Made by a program: the position numbers and the translations under genes. From Dactylosporangium sucinum (GTDB lineage: Bacteria; Actinomycetota; Actinomycetes; Mycobacteriales; Micromonosporaceae), in contig NZ_BMPI01000034.1 in assembly GCF_014647515.1 (NCBI RefSeq), forward strand, positions 50,528-114,527: a DNA stretch of 64,000 nucleotides. Direction: 5' to 3'. Below are positions 32,153 through 41,740 of the stretch, piece after piece. The notes under the pieces were generated by a model. The model worked only from the letters and a program-made list of their open reading frames with translations, searched no databases and was not told where the DNA came from. How positions within the stretch are numbered: the first letter of the stretch is position 1; each line of letters opens with the position of its first letter.

Positions 32153-34420
32153 ATGTCCCGATCATCGCTGAGCCGGCGAGCCTTTCTGGCCGTCGCCGGT
32201 GCCACCGGAGCCGCTGCCGCCATCGGCTCCAACGAATTGCTCCACGCGGTCGCCGCCCAGGCCGCGATCCCCGGACCGACGAACTACTCCGCCACGTGGA
32301 CGTCGGTCGACCAGCACCCACCGGCGCCCGAATGGTTCCAGGATGCCAAGTTCGGCATCTACTACCACTGGGGCGCTTTCAGCGTGCCGGCCTTCGCCAA
32401 CGAGTGGTACCCGCGCAACATGTACAACAACGGCTCCTCCGAGAACAACCACCACAGAAGCGTCTACGGCGATCCGTCGGTATGGCCGTACCACAACTTC
32501 ATCGACGGCGCCTATGACAAGGCCGGCACCTGGGCGCAGTTCGCGCCGAAGCTCAGGTCCGCCGGCGGCAACTTCGACCCCGACGAATGGGCGCAGCTGT
32601 TCGTCGACGCGGGCGCCAAGTTCGCCGGGCCGGTCGCCGAGCACCACGACGGCTTCTCCATGTGGAACAGCGGCGTCAACGAGTACAACTCCGTCGCCAA
32701 GGGGCCGAAGCTTGACCTGCTGCGGTTGCACGCCGACGCGATTCGCGCCAAAGGCCTCAAGCTCTTCGTGGCCATGCACCACGCGTACAACTTCACCGGC
32801 TTCTACCAATGGGCGCCGGCGCAGTCCGACCCGATCCTGCGGAAGGTTTACGGCCAGCTCGGTACTCCCGCCGAATACCAGCTGTGGTACGACAAGCTTC
32901 GGGAGATCGTCGACGGCTACCAGCCCGACATCCTCTGGCAGGACTTCAACCTGAGCCCGATTCCGGAGTCATACCGGCTGAACTTCCTGTCGTACTACTA
33001 CAACCGCGCGGTCGCCTGGGACAAGGAGGTCGTCGCCACCTACAAGGACGGCTTCAACACCAACGGCGAGGTCTACGACTTCGAGCGCGGCGGCCCGGCG
33101 GGCATCCAGTCGCCCTACTGGCTCACCGACGACAGTGTCTCCAGCTCAAGCTGGTGCTACACCGTGGGCATTGGCTACTACTCGCTCAACGAGATGCTGC
33201 ACTCGCTGATCGACCGGGTAAGCAAGAACGGCAACATGGTGCTCAACATCGCGCCGATGGCCGACGGCACCATCCCTTCCGGGCAGCGCACCGTCCTGCT
33301 GGGCATGGGTGACTACCTGAAGCGCTTCGGCGAGTCCATCTACGCCACCCGTGCGTGGAGTGCCTTCGGCGAAGGCCCGACGCAGATGGGCGGCGGCTCG
33401 TTCAGTACACCGCGTGCCGGCACCGCGCAGGACATCCGGTTCACCCGCAGCAAGGACAACCGGATCCTCTATGCCACTGTGCTCGGCTGGCCGGGTGGCA
33501 CGCTGAACATCACCACCCTCAACCAGAACCGGATCAACCTCGGCACGCTGACCTCCGTGCGGCTGCTCGGCTTCACCGCCGGCACTTCCATTGACCTGCC
33601 GAACCGTACGCAGGACGGCAGCGGGCTGCGGATCACCCTGCCCTCCAGCGGCCCTCCCTTCAGCGCCGCTGCGTACGTGGTGAAGCTGACCTTCTCCGGC
33701 CAGATCCCAACCCTAGGCCCGGGTGGCAGCGGCGACTCGTCGACGGTTGCGAGCGTGTACTCCCACGTGGACTACGTCGGTGGCGCCAACCTGGCGTTGG
33801 GCAGGTACGACGCGGCGCGACTGCAGGCGGCCGGTATCGGGATGCGGAGCATCTCGTCGGTGAAGGTATCCCCCGGATACCAGGTCCTCGGCTACGCCAA
33901 CGCCAACTTCACCGGCAGGAGCTGGACCTTCGCGTCCGACAACGCCGACCTTCGCAATACCGGCAACAATGACGCCATCGCCTCGGTGACCGTGACGTTC
34001 AATCCGTCGGCGTACCTGCGGATCGCGAACGCGACCACTGGGCTGGTGCTGGACAGCGGCGGGAACGTCGCATCCGGATCGGTGCTCAAGCAGTGGAGCT
34101 GGGACGGCAGCACAAACCTGCAATGGCAGTTCGTCGACCTGGGAAACGGCTTCTACCGCATCGTCAACCGCACCAACGGCATGGTCGCCGACAGCTGGGG
34201 AAACACGGCCAACGGTGCCAACGCCGTGCAGGCGCCGTGGAACGGCGGCGACAACCAGCAGTGGAGCCTCAACGGCATGGGCAACGGCCGCTACCAGATC
34301 GTCAACCGTGGCACCGGCACAGCCCTCGACGGCATGGGCAACGGCACAAACGGCTCCACCGTAGGCATGTGGATGCCGAACAACAGCCCCAACAACCAAT
34401 GGACCTTCACGGTCGTATGA
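32153..34420 (+). CDS. secreted GH29 alpha-L-fucosidase with beta/gamma-crystallin-like and ricin-type domains
   Basis: 755 residues from ATG 32153 (GGAG nine bases upstream). An in-frame ATG at 32105 lies inside operator site I and is unlikely. The Tat signal is LSRRAFLAVAGATGAAAAIG. The GH29 domain spans about 45-530: DAKFGIYYHWGAFSVPAFANEWYPRNMY, AEHHDGFSMW (162-171), nucleophile Asp264 in ILWQDFN, and KNGNMVLNIAP. Then a beta/gamma-crystallin-like module of about 80 residues (VASVYSHVDYVGGANLALGR, YANANFTGRSWTF), then a CBM13 ricin-type domain with QW repeats. It complements the first fucosidase, probably with a different linkage preference. Confidence 0.88.
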   Translation: MSRSSLSRRAFLAVAGATGAAAAIGSNELLHAVAAQAAIPGPTNYSATWTSVDQHPPAPEWFQDAKFGIYYHWGAFSVPAFANEWYPRNMYNNGSSENNHHRSVYGDPSVWPYHNFIDGAYDKAGTWAQFAPKLRSAGGNFDPDEWAQLFVDAGAKFAGPVAEHHDGFSMWNSGVNEYNSVAKGPKLDLLRLHADAIRAKGLKLFVAMHHAYNFTGFYQWAPAQSDPILRKVYGQLGTPAEYQLWYDKLREIVDGYQPDILWQDFNLSPIPESYRLNFLSYYYNRAVAWDKEVVATYKDGFNTNGEVYDFERGGPAGIQSPYWLTDDSVSSSSWCYTVGIGYYSLNEMLHSLIDRVSKNGNMVLNIAPMADGTIPSGQRTVLLGMGDYLKRFGESIYATRAWSAFGEGPTQMGGGSFSTPRAGTAQDIRFTRSKDNRILYATVLGWPGGTLNITTLNQNRINLGTLTSVRLLGFTAGTSIDLPNRTQDGSGLRITLPSSGPPFSAAAYVVKLTFSGQIPTLGPGGSGDSSTVASVYSHVDYVGGANLALGRYDAARLQAAGIGMRSISSVKVSPGYQVLGYANANFTGRSWTFASDNADLRNTGNNDAIASVTVTFNPSAYLRIANATTGLVLDSGGNVASGSVLKQWSWDGSTNLQWQFVDLGNGFYRIVNRTNGMVADSWGNTANGANAVQAPWNGGDNQQWSLNGMGNGRYQIVNRGTGTALDGMGNGTNGSTVGMWMPNNSPNNQWTFTVV

Positions 34421-34545
34421 CCGCCAGCACCGCGCCTCGTCGCAGCCGGTTGGAAGCCCTTCGGTGGTGGCTGCCACAAACTCGCGGCCTTGATGCACGT
34501 CGACACCTCGGAACGGCGGCTGCACGAAGGAAGAGAGGAACCGTC

Positions 34546-35646
34546 ATGTACTCCTTCACACATAGGGCATCCGCCGCGGTCGGCGCGGTGCTCATGGCCG
34601 CCGCGTTGGTGATCACTGACGGCGGTGCGGCTCACGCACAGTCGGCCTCTGCCGTCAGGATCATGCCCCTGGGCGACTCGATCACAGATGGGCACAACGT
34701 CCCGGGCGGCTATCGCGTCGCGCTGTGGCAGAAGTTCGACGAAGACGGTACCGCCGTGGACTTCGTCGGCTCGGCCGCGAACGGGCCGTCGACGCTGGGA
34801 GACCGGAATCATGAGGGCCATTCAGGATGGCGGATCGACCAGATCGACGCCAATGCCGTGAGATGGATGAGGGCGAGTGCCCCACGCACCGTCCTGCTGC
34901 ATGTCGGCACGAACGACATCCGTCAAAGCTATGACGTCGCCAACGCCCCGGCCCGCCTGTCGGGCCTCATCGACAAGATCCTCCAGGTCAACCCGGACGT
35001 CGAACTGTTCGTCGCACAACTCATCCCCGAGGCCGATCCGACCTTCGAGGCACGCATCCTGGCGTACAACGCCGCCCTGCCCGGCATCGTGCAGCAGAAG
35101 GCACAGGCGGGCTTCCACGTCCGGCTGGTCGACATGCACTCGGCACTGACCACCGCCGACCTCGCAGACGGAGTCCACCCGAGCGCGTCCGGTTACGCGA
35201 AGATGGCGGCCGCCTGGCACAGCGCGCTGCGCGCTGCGCCGCTCGCCCTGACCCCGTCGCCCGAGCCCCAGGTCGACGTCCCCGGCCGGCTGGGCACCTC
35301 GAACTCCAGCCGCTGCCTCGACGTGACCGGATATGTCACCGCGCCGGGCACGCCGCTGATTCTGTGGAACTGCCACACCGCCGGGAACCAGCGGTTCACC
35401 CGCAGCGCCACGGCCGAGCTGCGGGTCTTCGGCAACCGGTGCCTGGAGCCCTCCGGCACCTCGTTGCTCACCGCACTGTGCACAGGTTCCGACAACCAGA
35501 AATGGGTCTTCCGCGTCGACGGCCGAATTGTCGGTACCGCGTCGGGCCTGTGCATGACACCGGCGGGCGGCGGCACGGCCAACCACACCCCGATCAAGCT
35601 CGTCGACTGCTCAACCGCTCCCGCGCAGAGGTGGGTCGTGCGCTGA
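34546..35646 (+). CDS. secreted SGNH esterase with ricin-type domain
   Basis: 366 residues from ATG 34546 (AGAGGA upstream). The Sec signal ends near AAHAQ. SGNH/GDSL blocks: Ser45 in GDSITDG, Asn123 in HVGTNDI, Asp208 and His211 in DGVHPS. The arrangement fits CE3-type acetyl esterases. The C-terminal 120 residues are a ricin-B/CBM13 module (SSRCLDVTGY, NRCLEPSG, QKWVF, QRWVV). It lies 125 bases after the second fucosidase and may be cotranscribed. It could remove O-acetyl groups from fucosylated glycans so fucosidases can act (inference). Confidence 0.82.
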   Translation: MYSFTHRASAAVGAVLMAAALVITDGGAAHAQSASAVRIMPLGDSITDGHNVPGGYRVALWQKFDEDGTAVDFVGSAANGPSTLGDRNHEGHSGWRIDQIDANAVRWMRASAPRTVLLHVGTNDIRQSYDVANAPARLSGLIDKILQVNPDVELFVAQLIPEADPTFEARILAYNAALPGIVQQKAQAGFHVRLVDMHSALTTADLADGVHPSASGYAKMAAAWHSALRAAPLALTPSPEPQVDVPGRLGTSNSSRCLDVTGYVTAPGTPLILWNCHTAGNQRFTRSATAELRVFGNRCLEPSGTSLLTALCTGSDNQKWVFRVDGRIVGTASGLCMTPAGGGTANHTPIKLVDCSTAPAQRWVVR

Positions 35647-35666
35647 TCGAATCTCGGCAGACAGAC

Positions 35667-35704
35667 GGGTCGTGCCGGGCGGTCGCCGCCGCCCAGCACG
35701 ACCC
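35667..35704. terminator. bidirectional terminator between convergent operons
   Basis: GGGTCGTGC pairs with GCACGACCC (9 bp), extended after one mismatch by GGGCGG/CCGCCC with a 6-base loop. It starts 21 bases after the esterase stop and faces the end of the minus-strand permease (35922), so it can serve both strands. Confidence 0.65.
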
Positions 35705-35921
35705 TGCCCGCGCACGGGCCAACCCGTCCACCACAACCGAAGCCGCTGCCGCAGCGCGAGCAGGTGAAAGGCCTCATCGGACAGCGAGCTCCGGCGATCG
35801 TTGCGCGGATACCGTGACGTTCCAGGTCGAGATCCGCGAGCAGGGCTTCCGCGGCAGCATCAGACGTTGCGCCGCAACCACGACATCACGACACCATGGG
35901 TCTCAGGAGATAGCTTGGATG

Positions 35922-36842
35922 TCATTTGATGGCACCGGCACCGAGGTCGTTGCGCCAGAAGCGTTGCAGCATCAGGAACGCGATGACGAGCGGGATCACG
36001 GACACCAACGAGCCGATGATGGTGAGGCTGAAGTACTCGGGGTAGTGGGTGACCTGCGAGTTCCAGGTGTACAGACCGAGGGTCACCGGGTAGGTGTGCT
36101 CGTCGGAGAGCATCACGAGCGGGAGCAGGAAGTTGTTCCAGATGGCGACGAACTGGAACAGGAACACGGTGACCAGACCGGGAGACATCAGCCGCAACGC
36201 GATGGAGACGAACGTGCGCAGCTCACCGGCGCCGTCGACGCGGGCGGAGGCCAGCAGCTCGTCGGGCACCGATGCCGCAGCATAGATGCGAGACAGGTAC
36301 ACACCGAACGGGCTGACCATCGACGGCAGCAGCACCGACCAGTAGGTGTTGGCCATCCCGACCTCGCTGAGCAACAGGTACAACGGGATCGCCAGGGCGG
36401 TGCCCGGGACGAGGACGCCGCCGAGCACGACAGAGAACGCCAGTTCCCGGCCGCGGAACTCGTACTTCGCCATCGCATAGCCGCACGCTCCCGCAAACAG
36501 GGTGGCCACGGCCGCGCCGACCAGTGAGTACAGCGCCGAGTTTGCCAGCCAGCGCAGATAGATGCTGTCGTCGTTGGTGAACAGGTCAGCCAGCTGGGAG
36601 CCAAGCGCAAAGCGTCGGCCGAACCAGAACCCGAATGTGCCGTAGAGGTCACCGGTGTCCTTGGTGGAAGCGATCGCGAGCCATAGCACCGGGGCGAGGA
36701 AGTACACGCCGAACACGAACAGCACGCTGGTGAACAGCAGCTGGCGAGGCAGTCGGCGGTTGCCCGTCGTGCGGGCGGCCGGGCCCGGCGAAACGAGCGG
36801 TCCGGGTGCGTTGACCGAGGAACCGGCCACGGTGGTGGTCAT
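35922..36842 (-). CDS. sugar ABC transporter permease (MalG type)
   Basis: 306 residues from ATG 36842 (GGAGGCG upstream), three bases after the first permease gene ends. Six membrane helices. The EAA-loop region reads ELLASARVDGAGELRTFVSIALRLMSPGL. The start has LLFTSVLFVFGVYFLAPVLWLAIASTK. Typical CUT1 inner-membrane subunit for oligosaccharide import, paired with the permease upstream. No ATPase is encoded here; actinomycetes commonly share a MsiK-type ATPase, so one is expected elsewhere. Confidence 0.85.
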   Translation of the reverse strand: MTTTVAGSSVNAPGPLVSPGPAARTTGNRRLPRQLLFTSVLFVFGVYFLAPVLWLAIASTKDTGDLYGTFGFWFGRRFALGSQLADLFTNDDSIYLRWLANSALYSLVGAAVATLFAGACGYAMAKYEFRGRELAFSVVLGGVLVPGTALAIPLYLLLSEVGMANTYWSVLLPSMVSPFGVYLSRIYAAASVPDELLASARVDGAGELRTFVSIALRLMSPGLVTVFLFQFVAIWNNFLLPLVMLSDEHTYPVTLGLYTWNSQVTHYPEYFSLTIIGSLVSVIPLVIAFLMLQRFWRNDLGAGAIK

Positions 36843-36845
36843 GTC

Positions 36846-37763
36846 TCACGCCTCCAGAGCTCGGCGCCAGGTGGCCCGCAGCAGGACAAAGGACAACACG
36901 AACGTGATCAGTGCGATACACACCGAGATCGCCGCGGAGTAGTAGATGTTGTTGCTGACGAACGCGGCGGTGTAGGCCATCAGGTTCGGGGTGTAGGCGC
37001 TGTCGACGGAACCGGTGAGTTTGGCCAGCACGGACGGTTCGGTGAACAGCTGCAGGGTGCCGATGATGGAGAACACACCGGTGAGCACCAGGGCGGGAAC
37101 CAGCATCGGAACCTTGATTCGCAAGGCGATGGCGAACTCGGTGGCGCCGTCGGTGCGGGCGGCCTCGAGGATGTCGCGGGGCACGGCCTGCAGCGCCGCG
37201 AAGATGATCAGCATGTTGTAGCCGGTCCAGGACCAGGTGACGATGTTCGCGATCGACCACAGCGTCGCGTCGCTGCTGAGGAAGTTGACCCGCCCGAGTG
37301 GGGTGTGCGACAGCACGTCCGAGATCGGGCTCACGGCCGGGGAGTACAGGAATCCCCACAGGATCGCGGCGATGACGCCCGGTACGGCGTAGGGCAGGAA
37401 GTACACGATGCGGAAGGTCCGGCCGAGCCAGGCCAGCCCGCTGTCGAGGATCAGCGCGAGCGCCAATGCGATGACGAGCATGACGGGTACCTGCACGATG
37501 CCGAACAACAAGGTGCGCACAATGCCGCGACCGAACGACGGGTCGGCCAGCACCTGCGCATAGTTGTCGAACCAGACGAAGTTCACCGACGGCGCCGAGA
37601 ATCCGAAGCCGCCAGTCTGGACGCGCTTGTGCAGGCTCGCCCACACCGCATAGCCGATGGGTGCGAGGTAGAAGGCGGCGAAGAGCACCGCGAACGGGGC
37701 CGCGAGCACGTACGGCGCGGCGGGTCGCCGGTTCCTGCGCCGGCGCCGGGCAGAGGCTGGCAT
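36846..37763 (-). CDS. sugar ABC transporter permease (MalF type)
   Basis: 305 residues from ATG 37763 (GGAG nine bases upstream). A basic N-terminus (ARRRRRNRRPAAP) precedes six membrane helices. The EAA loop reads ILEAARTDGATEFAIALRIKVPMLVPAL. It follows the binding-protein gene by about 100 bases. Forms the CUT1 channel with the MalG-type partner. Confidence 0.85.
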   Translation of the reverse strand: MPASARRRRRNRRPAAPYVLAAPFAVLFAAFYLAPIGYAVWASLHKRVQTGGFGFSAPSVNFVWFDNYAQVLADPSFGRGIVRTLLFGIVQVPVMLVIALALALILDSGLAWLGRTFRIVYFLPYAVPGVIAAILWGFLYSPAVSPISDVLSHTPLGRVNFLSSDATLWSIANIVTWSWTGYNMLIIFAALQAVPRDILEAARTDGATEFAIALRIKVPMLVPALVLTGVFSIIGTLQLFTEPSVLAKLTGSVDSAYTPNLMAYTAAFVSNNIYYSAAISVCIALITFVLSFVLLRATWRRALEA

Positions 37764-37861
37764 GAGGTGCTCCACTCCTCGAAGCGGTGGGATGTGGGCC
37801 GGTGGCCGGCTCGGGTCGCGCAGCCGGCCACCGGCATTGACAGGATGAGCTGTCAAGAAAG

Positions 37862-39163
37862 TCAGGCCACGGGGAATCCCGCCGATTTCATGGCGGTCAC
37901 GGTTTTGTCCTGGGTCTGGGTCAGGGCGTCGTTGATCGTGCCCCGGCCGGATTCCATCCTTCCGGTGGCGTCCTGGAAGAAGGTGAACGAGTCCGACATG
38001 GTCGGACCCCACCGCCAGGTCGGGGCCAGCGTCTGCGCCCCGAACGTCTCGTAGATCTTCTGACCGCCGAAGAAGTCGAACGACGCATGGTACGTGTCGG
38101 TCTTCGTCCAGTTGCTGGTGGCCATGTACAGGCCGCTGGCGGTGGCCAGCATGCTGATCGATTCGGGGTCGGTGTTGAGCCACTGGATGAACTTCGCGGC
38201 CTGCTCCGGGTGTTTGGAGCCCTTGAGGACCACGTTGGTCGAGCCGCCCCAGTTGCCCGTCTGGTTCGCTCCGGCGGTCCACTGTGGCATCGGTGCGGCG
38301 GCCCACTTGCCCGAGGTGTCCGGGGCGGCTTTCTGCAAGTTCGGTCCGCCCCACGCGCCGACGATCCAGGTGGCGAGGGTGCCGTCCTGCAGTTCCTTGT
38401 TCCAGCCGTCGCTCCAGAAGCCTTCGGCCTTGACCAGCTTGCGGTCGACCAGGTCCTGCCAGTAGCCAGCGACCTTCTTCGAGGCGTCGTCGTTGATCGA
38501 CACACCCCACTTGTCGCCCTGCTGAGTGAACCAGGCTCCACCGGCCTGCCAGACCAAACCGGTGAACCAGTCGCCCTGGTTGGTGGGGAAGTTCGTGATG
38601 TAGGCGTTCGGGAACTTCGCCTTCACCAGCTCGGCGTCCCTGGCGTACTCCTGCCACGTGGCCGGCGGTGCGGTGATGCCGGCGGCGGCGAAGAGGTCTT
38701 TGCGGTAGAACAGACCCATCGGCGCGATGTCCTGTGGGATGGCGTAGATCGCCTTGCCACCCGACACTTGGGTCCAGGTCCACTCCGGGAACGCGGCCTT
38801 CGTCTCCGGCGTCACGTAGGAAGAGATGTCGACCAGGTCGCCCAGCTGGGCGAAGTTGGGCAGGAACGCGTACTCGATCTGCCCGACATCCGGGGCGTTG
38901 CCTGCCTTCACCGCCGCATACATCTTGGTGTAGGTGCCCTGCGACCCACCGGGTACCGAGTTGAGGTGGACCTGGATGTTGGGGTTCTTGCTGTTCCAAA
39001 GGTCGACGGCCTTGCCGATGTCGTCGACCCAGGACCAGAACTCCAGGGTCACCTTCCCGTCGGCGCTGCTGCTGGTGTTGTCGTCGCTGCACGCGGTGGT
39101 GGCGGACAGCGTGGTCAGGGCGAGGGCGGCTGCGCCCATGGTCAAGAACTTTCTTCTGTGCAT
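37862..39163 (-). CDS. sugar-binding lipoprotein (CUT1 type)
   Basis: 433 residues from ATG 39163 with GGAGG nine bases upstream; an in-frame ATG at 39202 would add a non-signal leader. Lipobox LSATTAC. The mature part is a family-1 solute-binding protein: VTLEFWSWVDDIGKAVDLWNSKNPNIQVHL, NAPDVGQIEYAFLP, YAIPQDIAPMGLFYRKDLF. It lies 69 bases downstream of the GH42 gene in the same operon, so a beta-galactoside or galacto-oligosaccharide is the likely ligand. Confidence 0.85.
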   Translation of the reverse strand: MHRRKFLTMGAAALALTTLSATTACSDDNTSSSADGKVTLEFWSWVDDIGKAVDLWNSKNPNIQVHLNSVPGGSQGTYTKMYAAVKAGNAPDVGQIEYAFLPNFAQLGDLVDISSYVTPETKAAFPEWTWTQVSGGKAIYAIPQDIAPMGLFYRKDLFAAAGITAPPATWQEYARDAELVKAKFPNAYITNFPTNQGDWFTGLVWQAGGAWFTQQGDKWGVSINDDASKKVAGYWQDLVDRKLVKAEGFWSDGWNKELQDGTLATWIVGAWGGPNLQKAAPDTSGKWAAAPMPQWTAGANQTGNWGGSTNVVLKGSKHPEQAAKFIQWLNTDPESISMLATASGLYMATSNWTKTDTYHASFDFFGGQKIYETFGAQTLAPTWRWGPTMSDSFTFFQDATGRMESGRGTINDALTQTQDKTVTAMKSAGFPVA

Positions 39164-39232
39164 GAGGTGTTTCCTCCATCCGAGGATTTGAGGTATGCAC
39201 ACACCCGGTGAGTGTCGGGTGGATTCGGAGCG

Positions 39233-41329
39233 TCAGGCGGTGAGCAGGGCGGTGGTGTCCCAGGCGGCCAGCTGCAGCTGGTGGCCTTCGGGGTAGGTGT
39301 CGCCCGTCCGCGCGCGCTGCGCGGTGAAGGGCAGCCGAACGCTGACCGGTTGGCCGGACCAGTTGCCGACGAACCAGAGCTTCCGACCGCCGGGCAGAGA
39401 TGCCGAGTCGATGCGCACCGACGTTGGCAGCTCTGTCCACAATGGTGTAATGCCGGCAGCGGCTGCCGTCCATCGGGCGAGATCTCTCGCCAGAACCGGG
39501 TCGGGTAGGGTGCCGACCCAGGTGATGCGCCCGGCGAACCACCGGTGGGTGGTCACTGCGGGATATTGGCCCCATGACGGGTGGTCGTAGTGCAGGACCG
39601 GCTCGGCGGTGGTCACCCGCAGCAGGTCGGCCCAGTAGGTCGCCGAGGCGCCGTCGGAGGCGATCGGCTCGCCCGCCGCAACGGCCACCGGCACAGCGGT
39701 GCGCAGATTGGTGAATTCTTGGTATGCCACACCGGCCGGGACCGACAGTGGGCCGGGTGCCGTGTCGGTCCGGGCCCGGCCGTGCTCGTCGACGTAGCCC
39801 GTGCGCAGAGTGAGGACCAGGTGCCCACCCGCGGCGGCGTAGTCAACCAGCCGGCTCGCATCGGCATCGGCGAGCACGTACCCGGCCGGCACCACCAGCA
39901 CTGGCCACCGGCTCAGATCCTCGCCCCGATCCTCCTCCAGGTCGATGCAAGCCATCTGGAGGCCGGCATCGAAGTAGCCACGGTAGAAGGTGTTGAAGAT
40001 CCGCTCATAGGAAGCCGGATCCGGGCGCCCGGTCACGGGATCCGCCAGCGGCGGCTGGAACTGCAGTGCGTACTTGCTGTCCTGGGAGTAGAGGAACGCT
40101 ACCTCGGCATCGGGTTCGGCCTGACCCAGCAACGGGGCGAGCGTAGCCAGCTCGGCGCCCAACGCGGCGATCTCGCGGTAGGGGCGGCCCGGCTGGTAGT
40201 CGTGGCCGAGGACGCCACGCCAGTAGATCTCTTTCCCGGTGTGGCAGGAGTGCCAGTGCCAGTACCCCATTCCGCGCGCCCCACGAGCGGCCAGCGCCAG
40301 CGCCGCCTGACGCCACTGGCCGTCGTAGGCGGGATGGTTCTCGTGCGGGTAGCCGGCGTTGGACGCATTCGACTCCAGTACCAGGAATCGGTCATTTTTG
40401 GCGGCGACCCGTGCCATGTCGGCCTGCAGGTACAGAGCCCATACCCCCACCCCGGCCGCCCAGGACGGCACCGGCGGCTCCGTGTGGTGATCCGGTAACT
40501 CCAGCGTGTCCTGCGTGGAGTAGTAGACGTTGACGCCAGGGATATCGACGAGGCGGGCAACCGCCCGGGCGTTGCCCGCGGGTCGGATGAGCTCGTGACC
40601 GCCGACGGTGCAGTGGGTGACGAACTGATCGGGCCGAGCCAGTTCGCGCACGATGCCGGCCTGCCAGGCCAGAAACTCGGTGACCAGGCTCGTCTGGAAC
40701 CGCCGCCAGGCCAGGTTGTAGCCGGGCGAGCTGTTGTGGTCGGCCGGCCACAGATCGGCCCAGTCCCCCAGCCCGAGCGACCAATGATTGGTGCCCCACG
40801 CCTCGTTCACCGCGTCGAGGCTGCCGTACGTGGCCTTCAAGTGGTCGGCGAACCGCTCCCGCACGCCCGGGTTGTGCAACAGGTACACCCCGGTCTCGTT
40901 GTCGACCTGGAACCCGATCACGCCCGCGTGCCCGGCAAAGTGCCCCACCGCGGCGCGGATCACCCGCTCGGCGTGGAACAGGTACGCGCCGTGGGTGATG
41001 TCGACGTTCTGCCGTCCGCCGTAGGTCAGCGGCGTACCGGTACCGGTCTGGGCCAGGATCGCCGGGTAGCGTCTCGCCAGCCACGCCGGGATCGCGTAGG
41101 TGGGTGTGCCAACAATGGACGAGATACCGGCCGCGTGGCACCGGTCGACGACCCGGGTGATCCAGTCGAAGTTGAACTGCCCGTCGATCGGCTCCCACAG
41201 ATGCCAGGTCGATTCGCCCACCCGCACGTAGTTGACCCCGGCGGCCCGCATCAGCTCGATGTCCGCATCGAGCCGGTCTACGGCCTCGTACTCGGGGTAG
41301 TAGGCGGCACCGAACAGCATCGCGGTCAC
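39233..41329 (-). CDS. GH42 beta-galactosidase, cytoplasmic
   Basis: 698 residues from GTG 41329, which overlaps the mutarotase stop as GTGA; ATG 41320 three codons later is the alternative. GH42 pattern: FGAAYYPEY at the start, acid/base Glu145 in FQVDNETG, nucleophile candidate Glu319 in FLVLESNAS, then the trimerisation domain (VAFLYSQDSKYAL, VLADADASRLVDYAAAGGHLVLT) and a C-terminal beta domain. No signal peptide. It would cleave imported beta-D-galactosides. Coupling to a 6-deoxy-sugar mutarotase and LacI gene suggests a fucosylated galactoside substrate. Confidence 0.85.
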   Translation of the reverse strand: MTAMLFGAAYYPEYEAVDRLDADIELMRAAGVNYVRVGESTWHLWEPIDGQFNFDWITRVVDRCHAAGISSIVGTPTYAIPAWLARRYPAILAQTGTGTPLTYGGRQNVDITHGAYLFHAERVIRAAVGHFAGHAGVIGFQVDNETGVYLLHNPGVRERFADHLKATYGSLDAVNEAWGTNHWSLGLGDWADLWPADHNSSPGYNLAWRRFQTSLVTEFLAWQAGIVRELARPDQFVTHCTVGGHELIRPAGNARAVARLVDIPGVNVYYSTQDTLELPDHHTEPPVPSWAAGVGVWALYLQADMARVAAKNDRFLVLESNASNAGYPHENHPAYDGQWRQAALALAARGARGMGYWHWHSCHTGKEIYWRGVLGHDYQPGRPYREIAALGAELATLAPLLGQAEPDAEVAFLYSQDSKYALQFQPPLADPVTGRPDPASYERIFNTFYRGYFDAGLQMACIDLEEDRGEDLSRWPVLVVPAGYVLADADASRLVDYAAAGGHLVLTLRTGYVDEHGRARTDTAPGPLSVPAGVAYQEFTNLRTAVPVAVAAGEPIASDGASATYWADLLRVTTAEPVLHYDHPSWGQYPAVTTHRWFAGRITWVGTLPDPVLARDLARWTAAAAGITPLWTELPTSVRIDSASLPGGRKLWFVGNWSGQPVSVRLPFTAQRARTGDTYPEGHQLQLAAWDTTALLTA

Positions 41330-41652
41330 TGCCCGTTCTCGGTCAACGCCCACACCTGGCCAAGCAGGTTGCGGTCCGGGTCGTCCATGTCGTTCTGGAT
41401 TTCCAGGAACTGCTCCATCACCGCGCCCCACCCCTCGGCGGTCGCGTTGGTGGCCGGACCGGCGGCGAAGGCCCGGTAGTCGTCCACGTGCACGACGTGG
41501 AACAGGTGCACGCCACGGCGGAAGATCCGCCACTCGCTCACACCCCGCGCGCGCAGATCGTCGGCGATCTCAGCCGGCACCACCCGGTGCGCCTTCTCGT
41601 ACTCCAGCTCCTGACCGGGCCGGAGCCGGGTGTACAACGCGACAATCTGCAC
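41326..41652 (-). CDS. mutarotase of the RhaM family
   Basis: 108 residues from GTG 41652 with GAGGGG seven bases upstream. The RhaM-like pattern VALYTRLRPGQELEYEKAHRVVPAEIADDLRARGVSEWRIFRRG is followed by a His-rich strand (VHLFHVVHVDDYRAFA) and MEQFLEIQNDM. It is a paralogue of 21118-21453 but divergent. It is the first gene of the minus-strand operon reaching 35922, behind a LacI-type operator at 41676. It probably supplies the right anomer for the aldose dehydrogenase at 43180. Confidence 0.75.
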   Translation of the reverse strand: MQIVALYTRLRPGQELEYEKAHRVVPAEIADDLRARGVSEWRIFRRGVHLFHVVHVDDYRAFAAGPATNATAEGWGAVMEQFLEIQNDMDDPDRNLLGQVWALTENGQ

Positions 41653-41675
41653 GCTCAACCCCTCAAACAGCGGTA

Positions 41676-41689
41676 TGTTATCGATAACA
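41676..41689. promoter_or_regulatory. operator of the first LacI module (mutarotase-GH42 operon)
   Basis: TGTTATCGATAACA, a 14-base perfect palindrome with the central CG typical of LacI-family sites, 24 bases upstream of the mutarotase start codon. Confidence 0.75.
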
Positions 41690-41740
41690 AAGTTGGGAAC
41701 TGTGGAACCGGACTCCGAGTTGGGCCGGACCTGGTAGCCG

